From Persicaria tinctoria (Eukaryota; Streptophyta; Magnoliopsida; Caryophyllales; Polygonaceae), in contig JBANSL010000013.1 in NCBI GenBank assembly GCA_037127255.1, positions 80,482,188 to 80,546,187 of the forward strand: a DNA stretch of 64,000 nt, read 5' to 3'. Under the pieces are notes generated by a model. The model saw only the letters and a program-made list of their open reading frames with translations. It was not told where the DNA came from and did not search any database. Every line of letters begins with the position of its first letter. Position 1 is the stretch's first letter. The translations under genes and the position numbers were made by a program. Below, piece after piece: positions 1-11,480 of the stretch.

Positions 1-245
1 GTTGTCACCACCCCTAGCGCTGTCACCACCCTTATCGTTGTCACCGCTGTCACCACCCCTATCGCTGTCACCACCCTCATCGCTGTCACCGCCCCTATCG
101 CTGTTACCACCCTATCACTGTCACCGCCCTTATCGCTGTCACCAACCTATCACTGTCGCCACCCCTATCATTGTCACCACCCTATCACTGTCACCACCCT
201 TATCGCTATCACCACACTTATCGCTGTCACCACCCTTATCACTAA
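1..245. repeat. 17-18 bp minisatellite, open at left edge
   Basis: About 13 head-to-tail variants of a 17-18 bp unit resembling CTGTCACCACCCTTATCG. Units differ by single substitutions and by 17 versus 18 bp length. The unit is close to 6 codons, so it keeps a long Leu/Ser/Pro-rich frame open, but this is a by-product of the repeat and not a gene. The array probably continues left of the window. Confidence 0.9.
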
Positions 246-844
246 CAACTTCTTTTGGTGACAACTTTGTTTGTAAAGTATGTAGTTATGTTAGGCTATA
301 TTTTTTTTATAAACGAGGATTTTTTTTAAATAATCGGGTTGATTAACAAATGATTAAGCGGGTTAGGTAATGGGTGAAAAACATATCACCCATTACTCTC
401 CCCATCACCCGTTTCACCCACCCATCACCCATCCATCACCACGTTTTTTTTCTTCGGATTTTCACCTGTATAATCGGGTCGGATGGATCAGGTGAGTCGA
501 TCACCCACGGGTGATTTCCAGCTCTAAGGAGCACGACTGTTAAAAAACTTTAATTTATATGGAAAGCACTTTCAACACTTTTGCACACAATTAAATTAAT
601 ATAGAGAGATTGATTCTGGTAGACACATACTATACTACAAGTACCCATATTGTAACTTATAATTTTATTATTAAAAAAGGTGTTAGACCTCAATTTGTTA
701 CAAGGCTTTCGTAAATCATTTCTATAATAATAATAATAATAATAATAATTATTATATATATAATTATTAAATAATATATATATTAATATTAATATACTTT
801 TAAAATAGGGTGGTAAGTTGTGCAACCCGAAATCGCTAGGGTGC
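246..844. other. AT-rich intergenic DNA with simple repeats
   Basis: No gene seen. 350-520 is rich in short CACCCAT/GGGTGA words, some in inverted orientation. 721-790 is a compound (TAA)n and (TA)n microsatellite. Open frames here are short and low-complexity. Confidence 0.7.
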
Positions 845-847
845 TTA

Positions 848-1194
848 GAGCATCAACACTCATGGGGTAACCTCATTCGTCTCTCTCCTCTTAATATTTT
901 GACACCTCATTTTCCACTAACTCTACCCTATCCTTTAAAAATTTTCAACTTTTAACTCACATCCATAAGTTTACCCTATTACTAATTTTTTTTAACTTTA
1001 TTTATACCCCACCACATATTTTTCACCAATCAAAATTTAATCAACTTAATAAAAAAAATTGTAGAACCCCACTTTTATTATTTTTATAAAATAAAAAGTG
1101 GACGGGGAAGAGTATAGGGTTGATTCCACATCCATAAATAAGTAAGGATGGGGAAGCCTATAAGGAAAGGGGAAACTCATAAGTGCGGATGCTC
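848..1194. mobile_element. Tourist/Harbinger-like MITE with TTA target duplication
   Basis: A 347 bp element without coding capacity. The left end reads GAGCATCAACACTCATG and the right end, reverse-complemented, reads GAGCATCCGCACTTATGAG. These are imperfect terminal inverted repeats, flanked directly by TTA at 845-847 and 1195-1197. A 3 bp TTA/TAA duplication with short inverted repeats is the signature of PIF/Harbinger-derived MITEs. The interior is AT-rich. The family name is inferred; the borders are seen. Confidence 0.85.
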
Positions 1195-1251
1195 TTACAA
1201 CAAAATGTACCTTGGGTGCATTTAAAGGTGGTCAAAACTAGGGTTTGAAAG

Positions 1252-1389
1252 TGATAGATTACATAGGTTTCATATTGTATAGTGGGCTAAAAGCCCGTTA
1301 AGGCCCAATACCTGTGTAACCTATATATATGTTATATCAATGAATGGAAACCCTCGAGGAGGACTTTACATCAATTCCGCTATTCTACA
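1252..1389 (+). repeat. 5' LTR of Copia A
   Basis: 138 bp, TG...CA bounded, followed at once by the primer-binding site. It matches the 3' LTR except GAGGAGGAC versus GAGGGGGAC near 1351. It has AT-rich TATATATAT near 1321, a possible promoter element. Confidence 0.93.
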
Positions 1390-1673
1390 TGGTATCAGAG
1401 CGGTTAGCCTAACGGCCCGTCTTTCGATCCTAGTCTGGGTTACCCAGTTGTCCAAGTCTCAACTAGATGGTCATTCCTAGTTGGACTTGCGGGGGCGTGT
1501 TAAGATGTGAAAGGATAAAGTGTCCCACATCGAAAGTTGAGCATAACAAGCCCTAGTATATGAGTCGGTGGGCTACTCCTTCTATTGCCAATTGGTTTTA
1601 GAATGGAACCCCACTCGGCTTGTGTGCTAGGCTACTAGCGCATGTGCGCCCGTGCACACGACCCCCAGTCATC
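1390..1673 (+). repeat. TRIM-derived segment fused behind the Copia A primer site
   Basis: Starting at the primer site, about 108 bp match the internal region of the TRIM at 57110-57215. From 1498 the sequence continues as a TRIM LTR (TGTTAAGATG...), ending near 1673. Sister element B has nothing equivalent: after TGGTATCA it goes almost directly to the TTTTCTTCCTAACGGAACCC leader that A reaches at 1680. The piece therefore looks acquired by A. The shared TGGTATCA word suggests template switching during reverse transcription or recombination at the primer site; that mechanism is inferred. Confidence 0.75.
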
Positions 1674-1703
1674 ACAGCCTTTTCTTCCTAACGGAACCCT
1701 AAA

Positions 1704-3691
1704 TTGATCCTCCCTCTTCCTCCGACCTTCCTCCTCACCGCCGCCTCTCCGGCCCCTGCTCTCGACAACACCGCGCACAGCGACACCGCCGCCTTCTCCC
1801 TCTCCAAGGCCACCGTCGCCGGATCCGCCATCCTTGGATCCCCTCCACCGCCACCCTTCCCCCTCCCTCTCTCGGCCCGCGTCGTCCCCAGGCGCGCCCG
1901 CGCCAGCTTCAGCGCGCCCGCGCCGACCCCAACGCGCCCGCGCCTTCCCCAGCGCCTGCGCCGTCCCCAACGCGCCCGCGCAAGGCCACCCTCCCGCGTC
2001 GTCCCGATGCATCCATACTCTACCTCTCGACATGCCGGCCCTCACGCCTGTCTGACATCGCCTGATCCAGGCTATGTTCCGCCAGCTCTGCATCACGCCG
2101 TCTCCTCTACGCAGCAGACATCTTCAGATTCTTCTTGGTACATGGACACTGGTGCCACCTCTCACATGACGAACTCCTCAGGTAACCTCTCCTCTATTTC
2201 TTTTAAGGGCCCTGCCCCCTCTATTATCGTCGGAAATGGTGGTCGTCTTGCTACTTCGGGTATTGGCCACGCCAATTTACAGACCCCAACCCACCCACTA
2301 CACCTCAACAATGTCCTTATTGCCCCAAAGATTGTCAAAAACCTTATCTCTGTCCGTCGGTTCACTAATGACAACAACGTTTCCCTTACGTTTGATCCCT
2401 ATGGTTTCTCTGTGAACGATCTTACTACGGGGGTTACTCGCATGAGATGTAACAGCACCGGGGAGCTCTACCCTGTCACACCACCTCCTACGTCCCGTCA
2501 ATCATGTCCGGTCGCCCTCTCGGCATCGTCGTCCAGCCTCTGGCATGCACGCCTGGGCCATCCCAGCGCTGCCGTTCTAGATGTCCTCCGTTCCCAGAAC
2601 CTTGTCACATGTACTAAAGACCCACGCTCTGGCTTATACTCTTCCTGCCAACTAGGCAAACATGCCAGACTGCCGTTTCAACGGTCTTTGACCTCTACCC
2701 TTGCTCCATTTGATATCATTCACAGCGACATTTGGACCTCTCCCGTGCCTAGCAAGGAGGGTCACAAGTACTACCTCTTGTTTCTGGATGATTACACTCA
2801 TTACTTATGGGTCTTCCCGTTGCATTTCAAGTCCCAAGTGTTTCCTATTTTTGCCAGATTCCATACCTACATCAAAACACAATTCCACATGTCCATCAAA
2901 TGTTTCCAATGTGACAATGGTCGTGAATTTGACAACAGAGACTTTCACTCCTTCTTTGCCGCAAATGGGATCTCATATCGCTTGTCTTGCCCCTATACTT
3001 CTCAGCAGAATGGAAAGGCAGAAAGAATCATCAGAACCATTACCAACATGATGCGCTCTCTCCTCTTCCACGCATCTATTCCCCTTCCCTATTGGCCTCA
3101 CGCCTTATCCACCACATGTTATCTCCTAAACATTCTCCCTTCCACTACCCTACAAAATCGCTCGCCAACTCAGACTCTTTATTACGCCGAGCCTAGGTAT
3201 GATCACCTGCGTACCTTTGGTTGCTTGTGCTTCCCTAATCAGTCATCCACTGCCCCCCACAAGCTTCACCCTCGTTCCACCCCTTGTGTCTTTCTTGGCT
3301 ACCCGTCTGATCATCGCGGTTACATTTGCCTCGATATCAAGACTCACAAGATCATTCTTTCTCGTCATGTCACCTTTGACGAGTCGCGATTTCCCTTCGC
3401 GTCTCCCACACCCCCTGTGTCGTCCACAGAGTCTGAGTCGCCTTTCCCTCACTTCATTCTTCCCCAGAGCTCTCCCGGTGCTCCTGCGTCTCCCCCTCCC
3501 CCACCTCCCCCGCCACCATCCATCACCAGACCTCACACCCGCAGCGTCTCCGGTGTCTTTAGACCCCGACATATCGTCTCCATGACCGCCGACCATCACC
3601 CCGCTATACACCCCACCTCCCCTCCACCAACGTCAGCGCCTCCCTTACGCCCGACGCCCGCCGCAACCCACTTTGCAGCACCCGCCGCAAG
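1704..3691 (+). pseudogene. Copia A pol, 5' half (protease and integrase)
   Basis: The long frame starts without ATG (TTG at 1704; first ATG in frame at 2008). A Pro/Ala-rich leader encoded by GCGCCCGCGCC-type repeats is followed by the aspartic protease motif WYMDTGATSHM near 2137-2169. Then come the integrase zinc region (WHARLGHPS, SSCQLGKHAR) and the catalytic core with HSDIW near 2722, CDNGREFD near 2911 and YTSQQNGKAERI near 2995. Integrase cleaves host DNA and joins the element. There is no gag and no CX2CX4HX4C knuckle upstream. The frame is cut at 3692-3697 by the nested element, so no full pol can be made. Confidence 0.9.
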
Positions 3692-3696
3692 AAACT

Positions 3697-5035
3697 TGAT
3701 GTGGTCTAAACCAACACAAGAATAGTGTAGCCTGAACCAACCTCGCAAGAATACGAGATCAATTGCAGTATACGGATATCGATCACGGGGATTATATATG
3801 TATCAATCGTTATCTAGAACTAATAAGCTAAGCCAATAAAGAGAGATTTGATTTTCAACTAAACCTAGAAAAACAAGCAAAGATTATGAATAAAATATGT
3901 ATGAGAAATGATTCCAGGGTTAAGGATTCCCGCGACAATGCCACAACGAATTCAACTCGATATTCACTCGAACTTCATCTTCTTAATATGTCAAATTGAA
4001 GGTAAATTATCTAAAGTCATCACTACTCAGCTGTCGCATGTTGTAGTGATTGTGTCTAAATTAACAAAATCTAGACCCTTTAAGTTCTTTATAGATCTTA
4101 GGAGAAAATCAATTAAACTTTCGCTGTCGCGTTCCGCCTAACCGATTCAAACCTAAGAATCTACGATAATTTATTAATCCTCAAGAGTCCTCAACAATCG
4201 TTTAAATGTCACAATAACAATTGTTGATTCCTCAAGTTCAATCCTAGAGTTCCGATGAAACCAATCCTCCTTTCGGGTTCATGAATTTCATCTATTTATC
4301 CAATTTCAATTCGCAGCGGTAGCATCTTGAATCTAAAAAGAATTCTAATCGATTCACATCAATTAGGCTAAGCAACTAGGATCAAATCAATTCATAAAAT
4401 TCAGACTAAGTTCAAGCAAACATCGAAATCAAACAATTCGCGACATTGTCGGATTCACCATAACCCTAGAACGGAAAATTTAGCCAAACATAATATAGAA
4501 AGCAATTGAATAAATTAAAGACATGCTTAAAATAAAATGCAAACCAGAAATCACCGTCTTCGATCCAAAGTGTAATACCAAAAACAAAGGAAACAAAACT
4601 AAACTAAACCTAATCTACCGGCCGAATGAAGTTGGCGGCCAATCTCCAAAGTCCGAACTCTGGCCCCCCGTTTCTCATGTCCATCCGAGCATATATATAT
4701 AAGACTTTATAAAAATTACAATTTCAGCCCAGAAAATTGAATAATTAAAATCTAACCCAACACCCAATTATAAAGTTAATTCCATCAAACAACCCCCAAG
4801 TTTAGAAACTTAAGTCATTGGCAATTTAGCTCCTCAAGTCCAATCCAATATTCTTGTTTGCTCCTTCACATCAACTCTTGAATTTCGACAATATCACTTT
4901 CAAAGTGCCTGGAATCAATAATAACTCGGTGTAGACTCCGAAAATGCAAAATAAACTAAATAAAGCATAAAATATGATAAATATGCATGAAAATATTCTA
5001 AACTAATATGCAAATGCAACCCTAAAATACAAGTG
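3697..5035 (-). repeat. First LTR-like repeat of the nested element
   Basis: About 1.34 kb and largely colinear with 5096-6722. Both contain the same block near 3950-4140 and 5340-5540, where a frame of about 60-77 codons is conserved between copies. The right end differs: the TGACTAAATTAGATGTCATCA terminus of the other copy is missing here. It is replaced by an inverted-looking junction carrying TTCATTCGGCCGCC at 5077-5090. Confidence 0.7.
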
Positions 5036-5095
5036 GTATTACACTTTGGATCGAAGACGGTGATTGGCCGCCAACTTCATTCGGCCGCCAAAACT

Positions 5096-6722
5096 TGATG
5101 TGGTCTAAACCAACACAAGAATAGTGTAGCCTGAACCAACCTCGCAAGAATACGAGATCAATTGCAGTATACGGATATCGATCACGGGGATTATATATGT
5201 ATCAATTGTTATCTAGAACTAATTAGCTAAGCCAAGAAAGAGGGGTTTGATTTTCAACTAAACTAAGAAAAACAAGCAAAGATTATGAAGAAAATATATA
5301 TGAGAAGTAATTCCAGGGTTAAAGGATTCCCACGACAATGCCACAAGGAATTCAACCCGATATTCACTCGAACTTCATCTTCTTAATATGTCAAATTGAA
5401 GGTAAATTATCTAAAGTCATCACTACTCAGCTGTCGCATGTTGTAGTAATTGTGTCTAAATTAACAAAATCTAGACCCTTTAAGTTCTTTATAGACCTTA
5501 GGAGAAAATCAATTAAGCTTTCGCTGTCGCGTTCCGCCTAACCGATTCACACCTAAGAATCTACGATAATTTATTAATCCTCAAGAGTCCTCAACAATTG
5601 TTTAAATGTCACAATAACAATTGTCAACTTCTCAAGTTTAATCCTAGGGTTCCGATGAAACCAATCCTCCTTTCGACATCGTGAATTTCATCTATTTATC
5701 CAATTTCAATTCGCAGCGGTAGCATCTTGAATCTAAAAAGGATTCTAATCGATTCACATCAATCAGGTTAAGTAACTAGGATTAAATCAATTCATAGAAT
5801 TCAGATAAAGTTCAAGCAACCATCGAAATCAAACAATTTGCAACATTGTCGGGTTCACCCTAACCCTAGAACGGAAAATTTAGCTAAGCATAATATAGAA
5901 AGCAATCGAATAAATTAAAGACATGCTTAAAATAAAATGCAAACCAGAAATCTCCGTCTTCAATCCAAAGTGTAATACCGAAAACAAAATAAACAAAACA
6001 AAACAAAACTAAACCCTAATCTAGCCGCCGAAGGGCTGTGCGGCAAGGCTCAGAAGCTCACATGAAAATGCAAAATAAACTAAATAAAGCATAAAATATG
6101 ATAAATATGCATGAAAATATTCTAAACTAATATGCAAATGCAACCCTAAAATATGACTAAATTAGATGTCATCCAAAGTGTAATACAAGTGAGTTACCCC
6201 CACTTATATAAATGCAAACCAGAAATCACCGTCTTCGATCCAAAGTGTAATACCAAAAACAAAGGAAACAAAACTAAACTAAACCTAATCTACCGGCCGA
6301 ATGAAGTTGGCGGCCAATCTCCAAAGTCCGAACTCTGGCCCCCCGTTTCTCATGTCCATCCGAGCATATATATATAAGACTTTATAAAAATTACAATTTC
6401 AGCCCAGAAAATTGAATAATTAAATTCTAACCCAACACCCAATTATAAAGTTAATTCCATCAAACAACCCCCAAGTTTAGAAACTTTAGCTATTGGCAAT
6501 TTAGCTCCTCGAGTCCAACCCATTCATGTTCGCTCCTTCACATCAACTCTTCAATTTCGACAATATCGCTTCCAAAGTGCCTGAAATCAATAAAAACCCG
6601 GTGTAGACTCCGAAAATGCAAAATAAATAAAATAAAATATAAAATATGATAGATATGCATGAAAATGATCTAAACTAATATGCAAATTCAACCCTAAAAT
6701 ATGACTAAATTAGATGTCATCA
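5096..6722 (-). repeat. Second LTR-like repeat, with an internal duplication
   Basis: Colinear with 3697-5035 but about 290 bp longer. A block containing CCAAAGTGTAATACC and the AT-rich run that follows occurs twice (near 5941-6180 and 6213-6700). The first occurrence ends in ATGACTAAATTAGATGTCAT, which is also the true terminus at 6701-6720. It therefore looks like an internal duplication of an end or a second nested fragment. Confidence 0.65.
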
Positions 6723-6727
6723 AAACT

Positions 6728-8445
6728 CGCCCATGGCGGCTCCCCTACACGCGCCCGCGCCACAGGTTGGCGCGCCCGCGCCCCAGGTTGGCGCGCCCGC
6801 GTCCCGTGCTGGCGCACCCGCGCCCTTAGCTTCTCCTACCCCCGTCTTTCCCGACTCCCTTTCACCCTCTGCCTCCACCCAGACCTCCCTCTCCCCCGTT
6901 CCCACCTCCCACAAAACAGCCCTCCTAGACCCGAATTGGCAGGCGGCTATGCTCGACGAATACAGGGCCCTTACGAAGAATGGTACTTGGGTTCTTGTGC
7001 CTCGCCCTCCTGAGGCAAACGTCATTCGTTGTATGTGGCTCTTCCGTCACAAGTTCCGCTCTGATGGGACATTGGAGCGCTACAAGGCCCGTATGGTGGT
7101 TAACGGTAGATCTCAACAGGCCGGTATTGATTGTGATGAGACCTTCAGCCCTGTGGTCAAGCCTGCCACTATCCGAGTGGTCCTGAGTCTGGCGCTGTCG
7201 CGCAACTGGGGCATCCATCAGCTGGATGTCAAGAACGCCTTCCTGCATGGTCATCTGAATGAGACGGTTTACATGTTTCAGCCTCCGGGGTTTGCTGATG
7301 CTGAGCGTCCAAAGCATGTCTGTCTCCTCAAGCGCTCTCTGTATGGTCTGAAACAGGCTCCACGGGCCTGGTTCCAGCGGTTTGCCTCTCATCTGCTCCG
7401 CTTGGGTTTCACTGGCAGCCGATCGGATACGTCTCAGTTTATCTATCGCAGAGGCTCGGACTTGGCTTTCCTGCTGCTCTATGTCGACGACATCATTCTC
7501 ACCGCCTCTTCTGATGCTCTTCGAACGTCCATCATCTCGAGGTTGAGTGCGGAATTCGCCATGTCTGATCTAGGTCCGCTGTCTTACTTCTTGGGAGTTG
7601 CTGTTCAGCGGCATGCGTCTGGTCTCTTTCTCTCACAGAGTAAGTATGCTGCTGAGATTGTTGCTCGGGCTAAGATGGTCAACTGTAATCCCGTCGCCAC
7701 CCCAGTCGATACATCCAACAAGCTCAGTGCTCATTCTGGTCCTCTGGTTGACGATCCGACATTGTATAGGAGCCTCGCTGGTGCTCTTCAGTATCTCACT
7801 TTCACCAGGCCTGATATCAGTTATGCCGTTCAGCAGATCTGCTTGTTCATGCATGCCCCTAGGGAACCTCACTTTCAGGCTTTGAAGCGGATCATTCGGT
7901 ACATCAGCGACACACTTGAGCTCGGCACCACCATCACTCCTTCCTCTAAGCTTGACCTTGTGGCTTACACGGATGCGGATTGGGGTGGTTGTCCGGACAC
8001 CCGTCGCTCCACGTCTGGTTACTGTGTCTTCCTCAATGACACTCTTGTGTCCTGGTCAGCTAAGCGTCAGTCCGTCGTGTCTCGCTCCAGCGCTGAAGCC
8101 GAGTACAGGGGCGTTGCCAACGTCGTCTCCGAGTGCTCTTGGCTCCGCAATCTCCTGCTTGAGCTACGATGCCCCTTGCAGAAGGCCACTCTGGTCTACA
8201 CTGATAACGTCTCCGCCGTCTACCTGGCTAGCAACCCAGTCCAGCATCAACGCACGAAGGACATTGAGCTTGATCTCCACTTCGTCAGGGACAAGGTTGC
8301 CATTGGACATGTCCGCGTTCTACATGTCCCGTCCTCCTATCAGTACACTGATATATTCACCAAGGGTTTACCTAGACAATTGTTCATTGATTTTCGTTCC
8401 AGTCTCACTGTACGGACACCTCCCGTTTCGACTGCGGGGGTTTGA
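6728..8445 (+). pseudogene. Copia A pol, 3' half (RT and RNase H)
   Basis: Resumes the pol frame after the nested element. It opens with an Ala/Pro linker of GCGCCCGCGCC repeats. The reverse transcriptase core follows, with ERYKARMVVNGRSQQAG near 7075, LDVKNAFLHGHL near 7221 and the catalytic YVDD near 7480. RNase H has YTDADWGGCPDTRRSTSGY near 7966 and SSAEAEYRGV near 8090. The frame stays open to the end. The stop codon TGA (8443-8445) is the first three bases of the 3' LTR. It is separated from the protease/integrase half by a 3 kb insertion and so is non-functional as a polyprotein. Confidence 0.92.
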
Positions 8446-8580
8446 TAGATTACATAGGTTTCATATTGTATAGTGGGCTAAAAGCCCGTTAAGGCCCAAT
8501 ACCTGTGTAACCTATATATATGTTATATCAATGAATGGAAACCCTCGAGGGGGACTTTACATCAATTCCGCTATTCTACA
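8443..8580 (+). repeat. 3' LTR of Copia A
   Basis: 138 bp, preceded by the purine-rich ACTGCGGGGGTT, the likely polypurine tract. Ends CTACA and is followed by the target duplication GAAAG. Confidence 0.93.
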
Positions 8581-8712
8581 GAAAGCAATTAATTTTCTAG
8601 TAATATAAATTTACTTAACAATAATTTTTATTGCTCTAAATAAAATAGGTTGGTAACTAGGAAGAAGAAAGACGTGATCAAGATGTGTATTTAACCTATT
8701 CTACAATTTTTT

Positions 8713-9130
8713 TTAATTAGGAAAAAATTTGAGCTCAGACAAACCTGAAACTCGAGTGGCCGACGAATCGGTAGACGGACTAGCCGTCAACAAACAACAT
8801 ACTACAGAGTACAGACACAAATAAACACAGATGAAAGAAAAAGCCCAAACAACCTGAAATAGTCGTCCGCCAGCAGAAAAGACGAGGGAGATCCAAGGCG
8901 GGCCGGGCCACGAATGTCGAGAATACGGGGGAGTGCAATGACTCTCACGGCGACTCGACGACGAGATGGCGGAGAATAGTAACCCGCTATCGGAAAGGGC
9001 AAAACCAAGGGAAGTGTGGATCATCGGCGTTGCCCCCACCTAGATGAAGGATCTTCGAAGACCACGAGCACAACCACGATCCTCTCGATCATACTGGAAG
9101 CCCGATACTGCAACCCACCTCGAAACTAAA
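8713..9130 (-). repeat. LINE-like 3' tail, copy 1
   Basis: Matches 15953-16350 along about 400 bp. Read on the minus strand it ends in a sequence like TCTGAGCTCAAATTTTTTCC followed by an A-rich tail near 8700-8727. Shorter relatives of the same tail occur at 22377-22500 and 57865-58030. A shared 3' end with a variable 5' extent and an A-tail is typical of non-LTR retrotransposons. No RT is recognisable, so the class is inferred. Confidence 0.5.
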
Positions 9131-9299
9131 CGCCACCACACCAACGCAACGACCCAATGCCAAACGAGCGAACAAAAACGGATCAATAAGGGAAAATCAA
9201 TCATCCAACGAAAATTTGTGTGCAACTTATTCATAAGATTATGTATAAATAAAAATAGATTGAATTATGATGATTTATTTATTTTTTATTTATTAGATT

Positions 9300-11480
9300 T
9301 AGATGATAGGGCTCGCTTTGGGCCCACGGATTAACCTTGGGCCCCAAGAACGGGATATCGGGCCTCGGGCCAAGACATAGCCTTTGGGCCTAAGGAAAGG
9401 GTTCCCGGGAACCCTCCTCACCGCACAATCCGAGCCAAAAAAGAAACGATGGCCGCAAGGGAGGAAAGAGGATAGCGCAGTTGCAGAACGATAAGGAACA
9501 CCGCCCGACATCGGCCCTCGAGCCGGCGACAACCGGGGAGCCACCAGGCCGGGAAGGAGGTGCCGCCAGTAAGACGACCGAGAGACATCGACAAGCAACG
9601 CGAATCGAGGAGAAGAGAGGCCACGATGGGAAAGGAACGCAGAACCGCCATGGAGGCACCGGAGCCCCTCAAATCGACGGACGAAACACGAGATTCAGAG
9701 GACGGGGAACCCAAAAACACCAGGACCAGGCCGAATTGGAGAAAACAACATTGGTCTTGGGATGAGGGCAGCCATGGCTGGGAAGCACGAGTGGGGAAGA
9801 AGGGGACATCAAGCACCCTGATGAACAGCAGCTCCGAATCAGCGACGCCCAAAAGGGGCCGATCGAGCCCGAGCCAACGCACCCAGACGGAATTAACCAT
9901 GGGAGCAAGCCAGCGGAACCAGACCGGGGGTAGTAGATGATTTTCGACAAACCAAGGAGGACCGAATCCCCAAATAGGGACCGAATTCGAAAGACCGAAG
10001 AACAGAAACCCAAAAACGCAAGCAGAGCGTGAATAGTTATACCAACGGGGAGATCCGTTGGGGTGGTGGCTCCCGGAGGAGGGTTGGGCCCCCGGAGGGG
10101 AGGCAGACGCTCTCACGAAGAGCTGTTTTTTCTGTAAAATTTTGAGGTGTCTTCGTTTCAATTCTTAAAATTATTTATTTATTGAAAACAATGTTTAAGA
10201 AACCAGCATATAATAATATTAAATTATATACTTTTTAGCTTGGGCAACTACGGGGCCCATAGTACACAAGGTGGATAACTAGCCCGGGCCACCCTCGGGC
10301 CCACGATAGGCCCAGATCCAGAAGAGGTAGGAAGGAGGCGAAGCAGTGCAACAAGCATCGTTCGCATAAACTCAAGCTATCTGACGAGCACCGCCCGACA
10401 TCGGAGATGAAGGTAGGTCAAAGGCGACGGGGTCGAACGTTAATGGGCACCGACGGCGAAATTGAGGCCGGTGAACAGACCACCAAGCCAAGGCGGCCAG
10501 CCGATAGGGTAACAATCAAAATTTTTTGGCAAATCTAGAGGGGATAGTGGATTGCAGTGACGATCTAACCCGAGCAGAAGCTGCAGCTCAAATCAACGGA
10601 AACCAAGGCTGGAACAGGCAAGAAGAAGAGACAAGGAACATCGATTGGGAGGGAAAAGGCACCAGACTCCCGATCGGGGGGAAGAGGAGCGCCGGAGACC
10701 GACGAATGAAATCGGCGCCGAAGGAGGCCGGAGATGTGCGAGGGAGGAGAGATGAGGCTAGTGTCAACGACGACAGCCAGAGGAAGAAGGAGATGTCGAA
10801 CCTTGACGGAGGAGAAACGAACCCAAACGTTCGCCGGACCAAGCTAGGGCAAGACGAGATGGAGGTGGGTAGTGCGAGCCGCGAGGGGATGAGGGCCACT
10901 GGACACGCCAACGACGCCGAGGAGCAACCCGAGAAGGGAGCACCGCCCTCGGGCCGGATTTACACCAACGTGGCTTGGTGGAGGAGATGATAGCCCACCG
11001 CCAAGGACCGGCGATAGGCCAAGCGGGGGAGGAGGGGTTTGCGGGGGTGTAGAAGTTTGTGGACGGGAAGCCCCACAGAGGAGCAAACCATTGTTATGAG
11101 GACTCTCCAAGGAGAGGAGTTAGGGCTCTCCGAAGAGAGATTTTACCACATAATAATACATATGTCGGGTGGCCGAAGAGCACAGTCACCAGAAACCACG
11201 CACCAGCACCACCACAGATGTCGGGTGGCCGAAAGGAACCCACCTAAGGCTGATTCCTCCTCTTTCAATTTCTGAAATTTCTTCTTCTTCTTTCTTCTTT
11301 CTTTCCTCTTTTCTTCTTTCTCCTTTGTTTCCATTTTCATGTTCGGCTTTACTCACATTTTTTATTTTTCTGTTGTTGCTCCCTCTCTCTAGATTTCTAG
11401 AGAGAGGACTCCTTCTGTTCTACTTCTCGCTGGAGGTAAATGTGGTTTCTGCTTCTAGTTTTTTCTCCTTTCTTTAACCT
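9300..11480 (-). repeat. GC-rich dispersed repeat, probably a decayed LINE body
   Basis: Two GC-rich blocks (about 9300-10160 and 10240-11260) share short words such as CACCGCCCGACATCGG (near 9500 and 10389). Each starts in a zone of GGGCCC/GGCCC words. A CT-rich tract occupies 11275-11345, and TGTCGGGTGGCCGAA occurs twice (11163 and 11219). Open frames of up to 247 codons exist on the minus strand, but none shows a recognisable domain, and codon-independent GC bias explains their length. They are not called as genes. Confidence 0.4.

Larger units (their letters stand above)
3697..6722 (-). mobile_element. Nested LTR-type element with two long direct repeats
   Basis: The insertion begins TGATGTGGTC, ends GTCATCA, and is flanked by AAACT at 3692-3696 and 6723-6727. 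It interrupts the pol linker of Copia A at a point intact in element B, which confirms it is foreign. It consists mostly of two related blocks (3697-5035 and 5096-6722) in direct orientation, each starting TGATGTGGTCTAAACC, with almost nothing between. TG...CA ends and a 5 bp duplication point to a non-autonomous LTR retrotransposon or an LTR-LTR tandem. The strand is inferred from the direction in which an AT-rich leader reads; it is uncertain. No coding domains are seen. Confidence 0.8.
1252..8580 (+). mobile_element. Copia element A, LTR to LTR, with a nested insertion
   Basis: Both 138 bp LTRs (1252-1389 and 8443-8580) begin TGATAG, end CTACA, and differ at one position by my reading. The element is flanked by GAAAG at 1247-1251 and 8581-8585, a perfect 5 bp target duplication. 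The primer-binding site TGGTATCAGAGC starts at 1390. The domain order protease, integrase, RT, RNase H is that of Ty1/Copia. No gag or zinc knuckle is present. The pol frame is broken between integrase and RT by a separate insertion at 3697-6722. One LTR difference implies a young insertion. Confidence 0.95.

Noticed and set aside
2..346. 114-codon open frame in the left-edge minisatellite
   Set aside because: Product of a ~18 bp repeat that keeps all phases open; low-complexity, no start context, no domain.
1390..1401. tRNA-like TGGTATCAGAGC words (also 16989, 57110)
   Set aside because: These are retrotransposon primer-binding sites complementary to initiator tRNA-Met, not tRNA genes.
3908..5541. 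Near-identical small frames (77 and 67 codons) in both halves of the nested element
   Set aside because: Conserved only because the two long repeats are recent duplicates; no domain or codon signal.
6720..7025. Frames on both strands at the start of the Copia A RT half
   Set aside because: Shadows of the Ala/Pro linker repeats and RT.
9418..10161. 247-codon minus-strand frame in the GC-rich block
   Set aside because: High GC removes stop codons; no recognisable motif, and overlapping frames on both strands are equally long.
10526..10990. 154-codon plus-strand frame
   Set aside because: Low-complexity charged sequence within a dispersed GC-rich repeat; no domain.
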